This document shows, in pieces, positions 17,275 through 25,862 of a DNA stretch of 53,270 nucleotides. The notes beneath the pieces are model-generated. The model ran no database searches, was not told the DNA's origin, and saw nothing but the letters and a program-made list of their open reading frames with translations. Position 1 is the stretch's first letter. Every line of letters begins with the position of its first letter. Source of the stretch: Nitrospira sp. (GTDB taxonomy: Bacteria > Nitrospirota > Nitrospiria > Nitrospirales > Nitrospiraceae); NCBI GenBank assembly GCA_019636815.1, contig JAHBWT010000018.1:1-53270 (forward strand), written 5' to 3'. A program made the translations under genes and the position numbers.

Positions 17275-18264
17275 ATGATCACGGAATTTATCGTCACATC
17301 CGGAGAGCAACCTAAACGATTGGACGTTTTCCTCGTGAACCGAGAAAGGGATATCTCGAGGTCAGCTCTCCAGCGCCTGATCGAGTTAGGCCGGATCCGA
17401 CTCAATGACCAAGTCGTGAAGCCAAGCCAGAAGATCAGGCCAGGCGATCGGATTACAATGGATGTGCCGAAACCGGAACCTCTCTCAATAAGAGGCGAAG
17501 CCATCCCCCTCGACATTCTTTATGAAGATGAGTCGCTTCTTGTCTTGAATAAACCACCTGGCATTGTCGCTCACCCCGCACCGGGAAACTGGACCGGTAC
17601 GCTTGTCAACGCGCTCCTGCATCACTTCCAAACTTCCCGTGGAACGATTTCGACCATCGGAGGTAAAGAACGACCCGGGCTTGTTCATCGACTGGACAAG
17701 GAAACCTCCGGTATCATGGTGATTACCAAGACCGATGCAGCGCATCGTGCCCTCGCTGCGCAATTCAAGCTCCATACCATCACGCGGGTTTACGAGGCGC
17801 TGGTCTGGGGAGTCCCTAAGAAAGGCCGGGGACTGATCGAATTGGCGATTGGTCGGGATATCAAAGACCGAAAAAAGTTTTCCGCGAGAACGACGAGCCC
17901 GAAACAATCATTGACGGAGTATGTGATAGCGAGGCGATATGGCAAAGTGGCCGCTCATGTGTTGCTGTACCCACGAACCGGCCGGACTCACCAGCTTCGG
18001 GTTCATCTCACCTCTCTCGGACATCCCATTCTCGGCGATCAGACCTATGGTGGGAGACGGGTGTGTTCGATCGAAAGGCTCACGATTCCCCGTGTGATGC
18101 TCCACGCCAGGACCCTCGGCTTCATTCATCCTAGGACGGGCGTGCCGGAGCAATTCACGAGACCGGTACCGGCTGATATGGAGACGGTGATGTCGGAACT
18201 TGAACAGCAAGCCATTCCAGAAGAAAATGCATCAAAAAATAGATGTCAGCCTTCACGATGCTGA
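17275..18264 (+). CDS. RluD-family 23S rRNA pseudouridine synthase
   Basis: A 329-residue protein with an N-terminal S4 RNA-binding domain (residues ~13-60: RLDVFLVNRERDISRSALQR) and the RluA/RluD catalytic domain. The motif HRLDKETSG carries the catalytic Asp at ~141, followed by YEALVWG, GRTHQLRVHLTSLGHPILGD and TYGG. It most resembles RluD, which modifies 23S helix 69, but RluC-type specificity cannot be excluded. ATG 17275 has AGGTGG 7 nt upstream; the GTG at 17266 is less likely. Confidence 0.92.
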   Translation: MITEFIVTSGEQPKRLDVFLVNRERDISRSALQRLIELGRIRLNDQVVKPSQKIRPGDRITMDVPKPEPLSIRGEAIPLDILYEDESLLVLNKPPGIVAHPAPGNWTGTLVNALLHHFQTSRGTISTIGGKERPGLVHRLDKETSGIMVITKTDAAHRALAAQFKLHTITRVYEALVWGVPKKGRGLIELAIGRDIKDRKKFSARTTSPKQSLTEYVIARRYGKVAAHVLLYPRTGRTHQLRVHLTSLGHPILGDQTYGGRRVCSIERLTIPRVMLHARTLGFIHPRTGVPEQFTRPVPADMETVMSELEQQAIPEENASKNRCQPSRC

Positions 18265-18270
18265 GCATAT

Positions 18271-18696
18271 ATGTTGACCGCTGAATTTCTCGATGCCATA
18301 GGAGGATTGACGTCACTTATCAAAATCTATGCGACCAAACTCCCACCTGTCGTGCACTTGAATGTTGTACCAACCGGAGTGAAGCCTTCTCTGGAAGCGA
18401 TCGATAATTATGAAACCATTGTATCTCGTGCGCGGAGTCAGAGCGCGGGAACTCCCTACAAGGGACTGAATGAATCCTTCGTGTCATCACTGGAAGCATT
18501 CGAAATTGGCAATCTCCTCGGTGCCGTTCAACCTCTTCTCTCGGTCTTGGATCATGTCGAGCGGATGCACGCCGAGAAAGAAATCGAGGTCAGGCGGGTC
18601 GATGAACAACGACTTAGGGAGTACCGTGCCGCGTTGCGCAAGATTCTTCCGGGAAATCGACCTGAATTGGATACCCCCATCCAAAGCACACCGTGA
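18271..18696 (+). CDS. Conserved-looking hypothetical protein
   Basis: A 141-residue soluble protein starting ATG 18271, six nt after the pseudouridine synthase stop, so probably co-transcribed. No family recognised. Features seen: a hydrophobic N-terminal third (GGLTSLIKIYATKLPPVVHL), a central EAFEIGNLLGAVQPLLSVLD helix and a charged C-terminal helix (residues ~95-120) rich in Arg and Glu. No signal peptide or membrane segment. Confidence 0.7.
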   Translation: MLTAEFLDAIGGLTSLIKIYATKLPPVVHLNVVPTGVKPSLEAIDNYETIVSRARSQSAGTPYKGLNESFVSSLEAFEIGNLLGAVQPLLSVLDHVERMHAEKEIEVRRVDEQRLREYRAALRKILPGNRPELDTPIQSTP

Positions 18697-18786
18697 AACC
18701 CTAAAGGATTCTGGCAGCAAAACCGGCTGACAACGGTGGATGCCGCGAATCGGACAAGAACCGAAAGGCGGTGTGGATTGGGACGC

Positions 18787-18966
18787 TCAATGCCCCATCT
18801 TAGGGCCTAATGCGTTAGCTCCGGTGGTGACGAGTTTAAATCGCACTACGGCGCCACAATGTGGGCATTTGGCTCTGACGGTCTCATCGTCGAGGACCTC
18901 ATACTCATCAGGTTTCAGCCACATCAGTTGAAAGCACTTCGAGCAGCTACGGACTTGCGTTGACAT
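18787..18966 (-). CDS. Small zinc-ribbon protein
   Basis: A 59-residue protein with two Cys pairs, CSKC near the N-terminus and CPHC in the middle, the pattern of a zinc ribbon. An AGGAAA RBS lies about 5 nt before ATG 18966; the in-frame ATG at 18987 lacks one. Function unknown; it may bind nucleic acid or protein. It is transcribed divergently from the GNAT gene. Confidence 0.75.
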   Translation of the reverse strand: MSTQVRSCSKCFQLMWLKPDEYEVLDDETVRAKCPHCGAVVRFKLVTTGANALGPKMGH

Positions 18967-19015
18967 GCGTTTCCTCGTACACTCCAAGAAGTTTTGGAGG
19001 ATACTCTAATATAAG

Positions 19016-19447
19016 ATGCCTTCCAGCCTCAAGTCTGTGGTTACCTATTCCCATCAGCCACCGCCCGACGCCTCTCAGCTCTTACACCTGTTCCATCAGG
19101 CCCCTTGGGCCAAGCATCGATCGCTTGAGGACGCAAAGGAGATGCTGCGATATACCGATCTGACGCTGTGTGCGTGGGACGCTGAACGGCTTATTGGATT
19201 CGGGCGAGTCCTCACGGACTTCATCTACCGTGCAACGATTTGGGATGTCATCGTCGATAAAGCCTATCAGAGACAAGGAATTGGTACCGAAATCGTCAAG
19301 CGCATTCTCAACCACCCACGTCTGAGTCGGGTAGAACTCGTATGGCTTTGTACCAGACGGCCGGGCTTTTATGAAAAACTGGGTTTCACGTCCAAGGAAC
19401 AGACAGGGATGGTCTGGAGTCGAAGCAAGCAGGCTCGCTCGGAGTAA
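19016..19447 (+). CDS. GNAT-family N-acetyltransferase
   Basis: A 143-residue GNAT protein. The acetyl-CoA binding motif A is VIVDKAYQRQGIGTEIVKRI (Q/RxxGxG/A), preceded by LIGFGRVLTD and followed by the C-terminal GFYEKLGF typical of the fold. The substrate is unknown. An in-frame stop two codons upstream fixes ATG 19016 as the first start, but its GGAGG is 16 nt away, so translation may be weak. Confidence 0.88.
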   Translation: MPSSLKSVVTYSHQPPPDASQLLHLFHQAPWAKHRSLEDAKEMLRYTDLTLCAWDAERLIGFGRVLTDFIYRATIWDVIVDKAYQRQGIGTEIVKRILNHPRLSRVELVWLCTRRPGFYEKLGFTSKEQTGMVWSRSKQARSE

Positions 19448-19455
19448 TACGACGT

Positions 19456-19722
19456 ATGCGCGTCCTCAGGTTGGCGATTGCCCTCTTTCTTGCAACAGCT
19501 GCCGGGTGTTTCCCGACTACCCATGACAAAAATGGGAATCCGTACAGCCAGGTTCCTGGTGGGGTCGAGTGTTCATGGATGACTCAGAAAACAGTCGGTT
19601 GTCCGGAAATTATCGGTCCAGTGCAAAAAGATTCCTTTGGGCAGATGTGCCAAACATTTAAGCAGGGGATGATCTACGAGACACGTTGCGACCGGGGTGT
19701 GTTACAACCAAACCCCTATTGA
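19456..19722 (+). CDS. Small lipoprotein
   Basis: An 88-residue protein with a lipoprotein signal peptide (LRLAIALFLATAAGC, lipobox AAGC, lipidated Cys ~18). The mature part has five further Cys and a KNGNPYSQVPGGVECSW segment. No family recognised. It follows the GNAT gene by 8 nt and is probably co-transcribed. Confidence 0.75.
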   Translation: MRVLRLAIALFLATAAGCFPTTHDKNGNPYSQVPGGVECSWMTQKTVGCPEIIGPVQKDSFGQMCQTFKQGMIYETRCDRGVLQPNPY

Positions 19723-19770
19723 CGCTCGACGACATCCGTCAACGACAGGGTTCTCGATCAATTCAGTAAG

Positions 19771-20400
19771 CTAGAAGAACATCTTCCCACCGAAGAGAAA
19801 CCCAAACGAAGACGCATTCCAGTCATCATTCCACCCACCAGTGCCGGTCGTATGACCATCGTTTCGCTTGTATGCCCATTCTGCATTGAGGGCAAACTGT
19901 TCATTCAATCGATAGTCTGCTCCCCAGCCTAATCGCCAAGCGAAGGTGTTACTCGGGCTGATACGAATAGCGGTGTCCTCACCAAAGCTGTTGATGTTGA
20001 CGCCGAAACTCATGTTCACGTACGGGGTGATCTGGTCAAATTTTGCAGGACGCAGCTCTACTGTTGGAAGGACCGAGACGGTATCTTGATGTCCAAGATC
20101 CACATCAGGCCGTTCCGAACTCACGCCGTGTCGCTCCCACTCAACCATGAGTCCCACCAGGAGCCAACGGGTGATACTGTACAGCCCTTGAAAATTAACC
20201 AGTGGTCCGATCGAGGTTGACGTATTGTCGGAAAGTTGTTGCGTGAGGGGGGAAAATCCTACACGAGCTCCCAGAACCCACTTGCCTGGTTCAGTCCCGC
20301 CAAATTCCTCACCCCAGGAGGCTTGTAAAGGAGTGCACAGCATTGTGGTAAGAGCAAGCAGCAATCCGAATAGCCTGCTTGTGAACGTCTGCCTTAACAT
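19771..20400 (-). CDS. Outer-membrane beta-barrel protein (OmpA/OmpW-like), paralog 1
   Basis: A 209-residue protein with a signal peptide (RLFGLLLALTTMLCTPLQAS) and an eight-strand-type barrel that ends in Phe (FLFGGKMFF), the usual C-terminal signature for Bam recognition. GAGGAGG 6 nt upstream selects ATG 20400. It shares blocks with the divergent gene at 20714: LVNFQGLYSITRW, VEWERHGV, NTFAWRLGWGADY. Function unknown. Confidence 0.82.
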   Translation of the reverse strand: MLRQTFTSRLFGLLLALTTMLCTPLQASWGEEFGGTEPGKWVLGARVGFSPLTQQLSDNTSTSIGPLVNFQGLYSITRWLLVGLMVEWERHGVSSERPDVDLGHQDTVSVLPTVELRPAKFDQITPYVNMSFGVNINSFGEDTAIRISPSNTFAWRLGWGADYRLNEQFALNAEWAYKRNDGHTTGTGGWNDDWNASSFGFLFGGKMFF

Positions 20401-20560
20401 GGAACGCCTCCTCTCGCATGGGGGTAAAGCAGTCATTGTTGATACTTTATGACTCGGTACCGGATCCATGAATGGATAAGCTCTCAAGCAAGTACGCATA
20501 CAACACCACCATTTATATACGATCGGTAAACATCACATTGGTCCCTAGTGGCTGGCCATA

Positions 20561-20576
20561 GGGAGTATATACTCCC
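20561..20576. promoter_or_regulatory. 16-bp perfect palindrome between two paralogous OMP genes
   Basis: GGGAGTATATACTCCC is a perfect palindrome roughly midway in the 313-bp gap between the divergent barrel genes (20401-20713). Its placement suggests a shared operator. The rest of the gap holds no gene; a TATAAC at 20687-20692 may be the -10 of the rightward gene. Confidence 0.55.
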
Positions 20577-20713
20577 CCTCAATCCAAAAGAAATCTCGAG
20601 TTGTCGTCGTCCCTCAGTCGACTCATGAGATGACAGAGGGCGTCTTGAAATCAGAAAATGACTGCTCTACAGTGCCCCACGCCAGGTTATAACATTATGA
20701 CGAGGAGGACGTG

Positions 20714-21295
20714 ATGAACACCATCGTTAGGACATTCTTGTTGGGTATGACTGTCTTGATTGCAAGCCTTGGATTCTCTCATCTTGGTACGTCAAAAGCA
20801 GCTGAGTGGGTTCACGAAGGCATGGCCGAAGAAGGAAGGATCACCGCGGGATTTCGTGTAGGGCCGAACTTTGCCACTCAGGGATCCGGAGTATCAACGG
20901 TTGGACCACTCATCAACTTCCAGGGGATGTACGGCCTCAATCGGTGGTTCCGAATCGGTATGATATTGGAGTGGCAGCGGCATGGCGTTGATGTGGGAAG
21001 TGGGGGAGTGAACACTGTTTCGATTCTTCCAGTTAACCTGGAGTATCGCCCAGGTCATCTTGGCCCTTTCATTCCATATTTCACGACGGGAATCGGTGTG
21101 AACGTCAACACACACGATGTCTCCGATTCATTTGCCTGGCGTGTCGGTGGAGGAATCGATTATGCGGTGACCAACCTCGTGGCCACTGCACCAAAAGGAC
21201 TCATGTTGAATGTGGAAACCGCGTGGAAACGTAATCATGCCTCAGCTGATTTTTCTACCATCGGCCTGCTCTTCGGCGTTCGCCACACGTTTTAA
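20714..21295 (+). CDS. Outer-membrane beta-barrel protein, paralog 2
   Basis: A 193-residue protein with a signal peptide (TFLLGMTVLIASLGFSHL..., cleavage near AAE) and a C-terminal barrel ending LLFGVRHTF. It parallels the gene at 19771: GPLINFQGMYGLNRWFRIGM, EWQRHGVDVG, TVSILPVNLEYRPG and SFAWRVGGGIDY. A GGAGG RBS stands 5-6 nt before ATG 20714. Function unknown; the pair likely arose by inverted duplication or local rearrangement. Confidence 0.82.
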   Translation: MNTIVRTFLLGMTVLIASLGFSHLGTSKAAEWVHEGMAEEGRITAGFRVGPNFATQGSGVSTVGPLINFQGMYGLNRWFRIGMILEWQRHGVDVGSGGVNTVSILPVNLEYRPGHLGPFIPYFTTGIGVNVNTHDVSDSFAWRVGGGIDYAVTNLVATAPKGLMLNVETAWKRNHASADFSTIGLLFGVRHTF

Positions 21296-21323
21296 AAAGA
21301 GACGAGAGAAGGAAACGGTATCG

Positions 21324-22154
21324 TTAGTGAGCATGAGGGACCGGCGTTCTCTTCGCTCGCTTGGGCGAGAAAAAGACGGAAATGAAGAATATGCAGGTCG
21401 ACAAGAGTACGATGGCGGGTCCGGAAGGAACGTCCCACAGAGCGGAAATTAAGACGCCTGCCACGGACGTCGAAATGCCAATAATGGCCGAATACAGAGT
21501 CAATGTTCTGAGGCTATGGGTCAGCTGATAGGCGGTCGAAGCTGGAATTAGTATCATGGCGAAGACCAAAATCGCACCGACTGTCTTCAATGAAACCACC
21601 ACGGTCAGAGCGACCAGAGTCAGGAGAAGAAAGAAGATTTGTCGCGCAGGAACGCCTGAAGCCTCGGCCATCTCCTGATCAAATGCGATGAAGTAGAGCT
21701 CCTTGGAAAAAATCACAATCAGGCCAAGCACCAGGATACTCAGGGCTCCAATGATGTGTAACTCATCTGGAGTGACTGACAGGACACTACCAAATAAGTA
21801 GCCGTACACTTCGGCATTGTAGCTTTTCATCAGTCCGATGAAGAGGATCCCCAGTGCCATCGTTGCCGTGTACAAGATCCCAATGGAGACGTCCAGCTTC
21901 ATTCTGCCTTGTTCTTCCATCCACCCTGTAATCCACACTGTGGTAAGGCCGAACACAACGGCCACCATCAAAGGTGGCCATCCCAACAAGTATCCAAGCG
22001 CCACACCGGCAAATGCCGCATGCGATGTCCCGGCGCCGACAAACGCCAGCCCCCGCAGTACCACAAACACCCCAATAACCGAACAGAGTCCACCAACCAT
22101 CGCGGCAGCGAGAAGGGAACGTTGCATAAAATCGTAAGCTAAAAAATCAAGCAT
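21324..22154 (-). CDS. znuB: Metal ABC transporter permease (ZnuB-like)
   Basis: A 276-residue membrane protein of the ABC-3 family: GLCSVIGVFVVLRGLAFVGA, GTSHAAFAGVALGYLLGWPP, FSKELYFIAFDQEMAEASGV (the cytoplasmic coupling region) and VGAILVFAMILIPASTA. About eight to nine helices are visible. It forms the channel for zinc or manganese uptake with the ATPase and binding protein upstream in the operon. It lies 16 nt after znuC and ends with a short His-containing tail (PHAH). Confidence 0.92.
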   Translation of the reverse strand: MLDFLAYDFMQRSLLAAAMVGGLCSVIGVFVVLRGLAFVGAGTSHAAFAGVALGYLLGWPPLMVAVVFGLTTVWITGWMEEQGRMKLDVSIGILYTATMALGILFIGLMKSYNAEVYGYLFGSVLSVTPDELHIIGALSILVLGLIVIFSKELYFIAFDQEMAEASGVPARQIFFLLLTLVALTVVVSLKTVGAILVFAMILIPASTAYQLTHSLRTLTLYSAIIGISTSVAGVLISALWDVPSGPAIVLLSTCIFFISVFFSPKRAKRTPVPHAH

Positions 22155-22170
22155 GGCTCGGAATTACCGC

Positions 22171-22962
22171 TTAGTGGTGATGGTGATAGTCCTCAACGAT
22201 CACGAGGTCCTTTTCCGTGATCACCAGGTCTTTGCCGTACACTTGGTGCAGAATGTCGGGCATGAGCACTTCAGACGGGGGACCGGCTGCGAAGAGTCTC
22301 GTCTTAAGCAGAACGAAGCGATCGACTTTCGATCGAATCATATTGATATCGTGGGTAATCAGGAGGATCGTGAGTTTGAGCTCATCGTGCAGGTGCTGGA
22401 CCAGCTCAATGACATTGTGCTGGGTCGTGATATCAAGCCCGGTAGTCGGTTCATCCAGTATGAGGACTTTGGGTTGCTGCGCGAGCGCTCTGGCGATAAA
22501 TACGCGCTGTTGTTGCCCGCCGGAAAGCTGGCCAAGGGCGCTATCCTTATGTGCCTCCATTCCCACCTGGTCGAGAGCTTCTAGTGCGATGTCATGATCC
22601 TTCTTCCCTGGACGCTTGAACAAGCCCAGCGCGCCGTATCGACCCATCGTGACTGTTTCGAGGACGGTCACCGGGAAATTCCGATCGACGACCCCTTTCT
22701 GCGGAAGATAGCCGATCCTCGCGCGATGGTGGCAACGGAGTTCGTCGCAGGCACAGTCGAAGATATGAAGATGCCCTTCAACAGGAGCAAGCAGCCCTAA
22801 GACTGCTCGACAGAGCGTTGTCTTACCTGATCCGTTGGGACCGATCACTCCCACGAACTCTCCTTCGTAAATGGTCAACGTGATGTCGCTGAGAGCAATG
22901 AGACCGGGAAATCCGAATGAGGCATGATCAAAACGGATGATCGGTTCTTGATGATCAGCCAC
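22171..22962 (-). CDS. znuC: Metal ABC transporter ATPase (ZnuC-like)
   Basis: A 263-residue ABC ATPase: Walker A GPNGSGKTT, Q-loop YLPQKG, signature LSGGQQQRV, Walker B VLILDEPTTGLD and the switch His in LLITHD. Its adjacency to znuA and znuB makes it the energy subunit of a Zn/Mn importer. GTG 22962 is preferred (GGAG 9 nt upstream). The C-terminus ends in YHHHH, an unusual natural His cluster that may sense or hold metal. Confidence 0.93.
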   Translation of the reverse strand: MADHQEPIIRFDHASFGFPGLIALSDITLTIYEGEFVGVIGPNGSGKTTLCRAVLGLLAPVEGHLHIFDCACDELRCHHRARIGYLPQKGVVDRNFPVTVLETVTMGRYGALGLFKRPGKKDHDIALEALDQVGMEAHKDSALGQLSGGQQQRVFIARALAQQPKVLILDEPTTGLDITTQHNVIELVQHLHDELKLTILLITHDINMIRSKVDRFVLLKTRLFAAGPPSEVLMPDILHQVYGKDLVITEKDLVIVEDYHHHH

Positions 22963-23008
22963 GGTCAAAGGCTCCTTCCGTCGGCACACCGCATATTCTG
23001 ACAAGCAA

Positions 23009-23968
23009 TTAGTTGGATTCCAATGCGCCGGCCAATTGGAGCACATTATAACGAAGCATGTCGAGGTAGGTCTCCGTTCCAGGCAGGCCGCCCGGCATCG
23101 TCGTGAGGATCACGACACGGGCTTTCGTTTCTCTCGAAAGGAGTTCCGGGAACCGTTGACTTAGCTGAATCTCGGAGGCAATGACTCTAACGTTTTCCTT
23201 TCTAATCTTTTCAATGAGGGACTGGAGGTGAAGGGCTGAAGGCTCTGTACCAGCCTGAATGTGAATCGTGTCGGCAATGTGGAGATCGAAGCGCTTCGCC
23301 AGATACGGCCAGGCTGAATGGTGCGCAATGAATCGCCGATCAGCCAGGAGCTGAGTACGATCGAATAGTTCCTTCTGCAACTGGCCCAATCGGTTCTGGT
23401 AGGCCGCTTGATTTGCCCTGAATTCAGCCGCGTGACTCGGATCGACCTCGCTGAGGGCCTCGGTAATGTGTCGAAGCATAATCAAAGCATTCACCGGGTC
23501 CAGCCAAATGTGTGGGTTCCCTTCCGGATCGGTCGCGTCTCCTCCAGCATGGTTATCTTCGTGCGCATCGCCACCATCATGAATCAGTTCCACCCCATGG
23601 GAAGTTGTCACCACACGTAACGTTTTGCTACCGGCATTCCTCACCAGCGACGACACCCACACCTCGAGTCCGAGCCCAACCTCAAACAACAACCGAGCCT
23701 TCCGCACGGCAACCAGGTCGGTGGGCTTTGGAGAATAGGTATGTTCGTTCTCGTAGCCGTTCAACAAAGAGGTGACGCGCACATGGGGACCGCCAACCTG
23801 CTCGGTCAAATCCTTCAAGATCGGGATCGTGACGACGATTGGGATGGGATCACGCGCCTCCGCCTTGGTATCAACTGGCGGAAGGGAACCGGCCACAATG
23901 GCAACAAAAGCTAAGACGACAAACTTCCACCGGTAATTGCCCAAAAACATCGGCGGCGACCCTATCAT
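23009..23968 (-). CDS. znuA: Metal-binding periplasmic protein (ZnuA-like)
   Basis: A 319-residue cluster A-I binding protein with a signal peptide (FVVLAFVAIVAGSLPPVDT). Metal ligands fit the family: His in ENEHTYSPKP, His in GNPHIWLDPVN, His in FIAHHSAWPYLA, and a C-terminal acid. A His/Asp-rich loop (residues ~128-150, HDGGDAHEDNHAGGD) precedes the second ligand, typical of zinc-type proteins. Start may instead be ATG 23950, since the frame from 23968 lacks a clear RBS. It is the first gene of the znuA-C-B operon. Confidence 0.92.
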   Translation of the reverse strand: MIGSPPMFLGNYRWKFVVLAFVAIVAGSLPPVDTKAEARDPIPIVVTIPILKDLTEQVGGPHVRVTSLLNGYENEHTYSPKPTDLVAVRKARLLFEVGLGLEVWVSSLVRNAGSKTLRVVTTSHGVELIHDGGDAHEDNHAGGDATDPEGNPHIWLDPVNALIMLRHITEALSEVDPSHAAEFRANQAAYQNRLGQLQKELFDRTQLLADRRFIAHHSAWPYLAKRFDLHIADTIHIQAGTEPSALHLQSLIEKIRKENVRVIASEIQLSQRFPELLSRETKARVVILTTMPGGLPGTETYLDMLRYNVLQLAGALESN

Positions 23969-23972
23969 CCAC

Positions 23973-23988
23973 GTTAGACAGTGTCAAC
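23973..23988 (-). promoter_or_regulatory. Imperfect dyad in the znu promoter region
   Basis: GTTAGACAGTGTCAAC (GACA/TGTC core with GTT/AAC flanks) lies just upstream of znuA and overlaps a TTGACA on the minus strand. It could be a metal-regulator site, but it does not match a classical Zur or MntR box. Confidence 0.25.
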
Positions 23989-24112
23989 GACGCCTGCAAC
24001 CGAGGTATTCTTCATAGGCCCTGTCCATTCGACTCCTTGACCCATGGCGTGAGTTCCATTAGCGTAACACACCCTCTCACCTGTACGACTTCATGGTGGG
24101 GGTGACGAAAGG

Positions 24113-25312
24113 ATGCAGCAGATGAAAGTTGTAGGGTTGATGTCAGGAACGTCGGCTGACGGAGTCGATGCTGCGCTCGTCTCGATCGTTCGGCGCAAAA
24201 CCGCTATTCAGGTGGAGATGCTGGCGTTCCATTCACTTCCATATCCCCGATCGTTGCAACAACGAATTCTTTCTGCCTCGGTTTCAGGCACCGTATCGGA
24301 TATTTGTCACCTGAATGCGCTCCTCGGAGAATGGTTTGCCGACGCGGCGTTGGGCGTTATCCGATCAGCGGAATTGACTTCAGAGGAGGTAGACTTAATC
24401 GGCTCGCACGGCCAGACTGTGCATCATCTTCCAGCGGGTATCAAGGATACAAACGTCGGCTCCATACGCTCCACTCTGCAAATTGCGGAACCTGCGGTGA
24501 TTGCCGAGCGGACGGGGATCACGACAGTCGCCAATTTCCGTCCACGCGACATTGCTGCCGGCGGCCAAGGTGCTCCGTTGACACCGGGGAGCCATGCATT
24601 GTTATTTCGGCATCCTCGTCGCTCCCGCCTTATCGTGAATCTCGGGGGTATCAGCAACGTCACCTATCTGCCACGAGGAGCGGGAACGGAAGGCCTTGTC
24701 GCGTTCGACACCGGCCCGGCCAATATGGTTCTGGATGGAATCATGTCTCGCAAGACAAATGGACGTTCCACCATGGACCGAGAAGGGCGGCTGGCGCTAC
24801 GGGGCCGGGTCGATTCTCGGTTATTAGCAAAACTACTCGCGCACCCCTATCTCTCTCAGCCGCCACCCAAATCGACAGGGCGGGAGGCATTTGGGTCAAA
24901 AATGCTTGATGAATTGCTCAGCTGGCAACAGACACGCTCGATGTCAATAGAGGATCTCCTCGCCACGTGTAGCCGCTGGACTGCCGAAGCCGTGGGTACG
25001 GCCAGACGTTGGATCAGGGGTGGGATCGACGAAGTGATTGTCGGTGGAGGCGGAGTCAGGAACCGTGCCATTATGGGACAGCTCACGGCACTGTTCGCTC
25101 CCATTCCGGTGACCACGTTTGAATCGCACGGGTGGGATAGTAAAGCGCTTGAATCGGTAGCCTTCGCCCTTTTAGCCTATCAGACCGTGATGGAACAAAA
25201 TGGGAACGTGCCTTCAGTGACGGGTGCCGCATTCCCGAGGTTGTTGGGGTGCATTGTTCCAAGCGGGCCACGGTGGTTTGAACGACTGCGTTCGAGCAAG
25301 AGGAACACGTAA
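24113..25312 (+). CDS. anmK: Anhydro-N-acetylmuramic acid kinase
   Basis: A 399-residue AnmK: GLMSGTSADGVDAALV at the N-terminus, IGSHGQTVHHLP, FRPRDIAAGGQGAPLTP, NLGGISNVTYLP, FDTGPANMVLD and VGGGGVRNRAIM. It cleaves and phosphorylates anhydroMurNAc to MurNAc-6-P in cell-wall recycling. The true start may be ATG 24122 (MKVVGLMSG). It is followed 6 nt later by a DUF2726 gene. Confidence 0.96.
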   Translation: MQQMKVVGLMSGTSADGVDAALVSIVRRKTAIQVEMLAFHSLPYPRSLQQRILSASVSGTVSDICHLNALLGEWFADAALGVIRSAELTSEEVDLIGSHGQTVHHLPAGIKDTNVGSIRSTLQIAEPAVIAERTGITTVANFRPRDIAAGGQGAPLTPGSHALLFRHPRRSRLIVNLGGISNVTYLPRGAGTEGLVAFDTGPANMVLDGIMSRKTNGRSTMDREGRLALRGRVDSRLLAKLLAHPYLSQPPPKSTGREAFGSKMLDELLSWQQTRSMSIEDLLATCSRWTAEAVGTARRWIRGGIDEVIVGGGGVRNRAIMGQLTALFAPIPVTTFESHGWDSKALESVAFALLAYQTVMEQNGNVPSVTGAAFPRLLGCIVPSGPRWFERLRSSKRNT

Positions 25313-25318
25313 CAAACC

Positions 25319-25828
25319 ATGAAAATCGTTCTGCTCGGCGTCGTAATTGCTGCAGCCATCTTTGGCATTCGGTGGATACGGAGGAAACTGCGCCGAAGAA
25401 AGATACGCACAACGCCTTTCGTGATTCCTCCTGGCGCCGTGATTCGTGCCGCTCCGTTGCTCGCGGAAGATGAAATCGCGCTGTATAACCTGCTCCAATT
25501 GGTCGTCCAAGAGCGGTACCTCGTCCTTGCTCAAGTGCCCGTATGGTCTTTTGTAGCGGTCGATGCCGACGCACGTGCGCGTTCGGATATCCTGCGCCAT
25601 ATCGCACTGAAACGAGTCGATTTCGTGTTGATTCATCCTGGATCATGTCGCGTCGAGTACGTCGTGCAAATTGCACATGAGTCTCCGCGACATGACGAAA
25701 CGGAGGGCCAGCGGATTATTGAATCAGTGCTTCATGCAGCAGGCATCAAGCTCATGAAGCTCCAGTCGAAAAAAAGTTACTCGCTGCCGGATCTTACTGC
25801 TCGATTGGAATTAACCACGGACGAGTAA
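25319..25828 (+). CDS. DUF2726-family membrane-anchored protein
   Basis: A 169-residue protein with one N-terminal membrane helix (IVLLGVVIAAAIFGIRWI) followed by a basic stretch. A DUF2726-like domain follows: AAPLLAEDEIALYNLLQLVV, ARSDILRHIALKRVDFVLIH and ARLEL. DUF2726 is thought to have a restriction-endonuclease-like fold but its role is unknown. It is probably co-transcribed with anmK. The domain's usual C-terminal zinc-finger is absent. Confidence 0.75.
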   Translation: MKIVLLGVVIAAAIFGIRWIRRKLRRRKIRTTPFVIPPGAVIRAAPLLAEDEIALYNLLQLVVQERYLVLAQVPVWSFVAVDADARARSDILRHIALKRVDFVLIHPGSCRVEYVVQIAHESPRHDETEGQRIIESVLHAAGIKLMKLQSKKSYSLPDLTARLELTTDE

Positions 25829-25862
25829 CGAGCACGCGGTCCCTGCCTTGCCATCACCGCCC

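Noticed and set aside
22171..22185. His run of ZnuC as a cloning tag
   Set aside because: It lies within a natural operon followed directly by the permease gene and shows no vector sequence.
23973..23988. Classical Zur or MntR operator at znuA
   Set aside because: Only an imperfect dyad is present and it does not match either consensus; kept as a low-confidence site.
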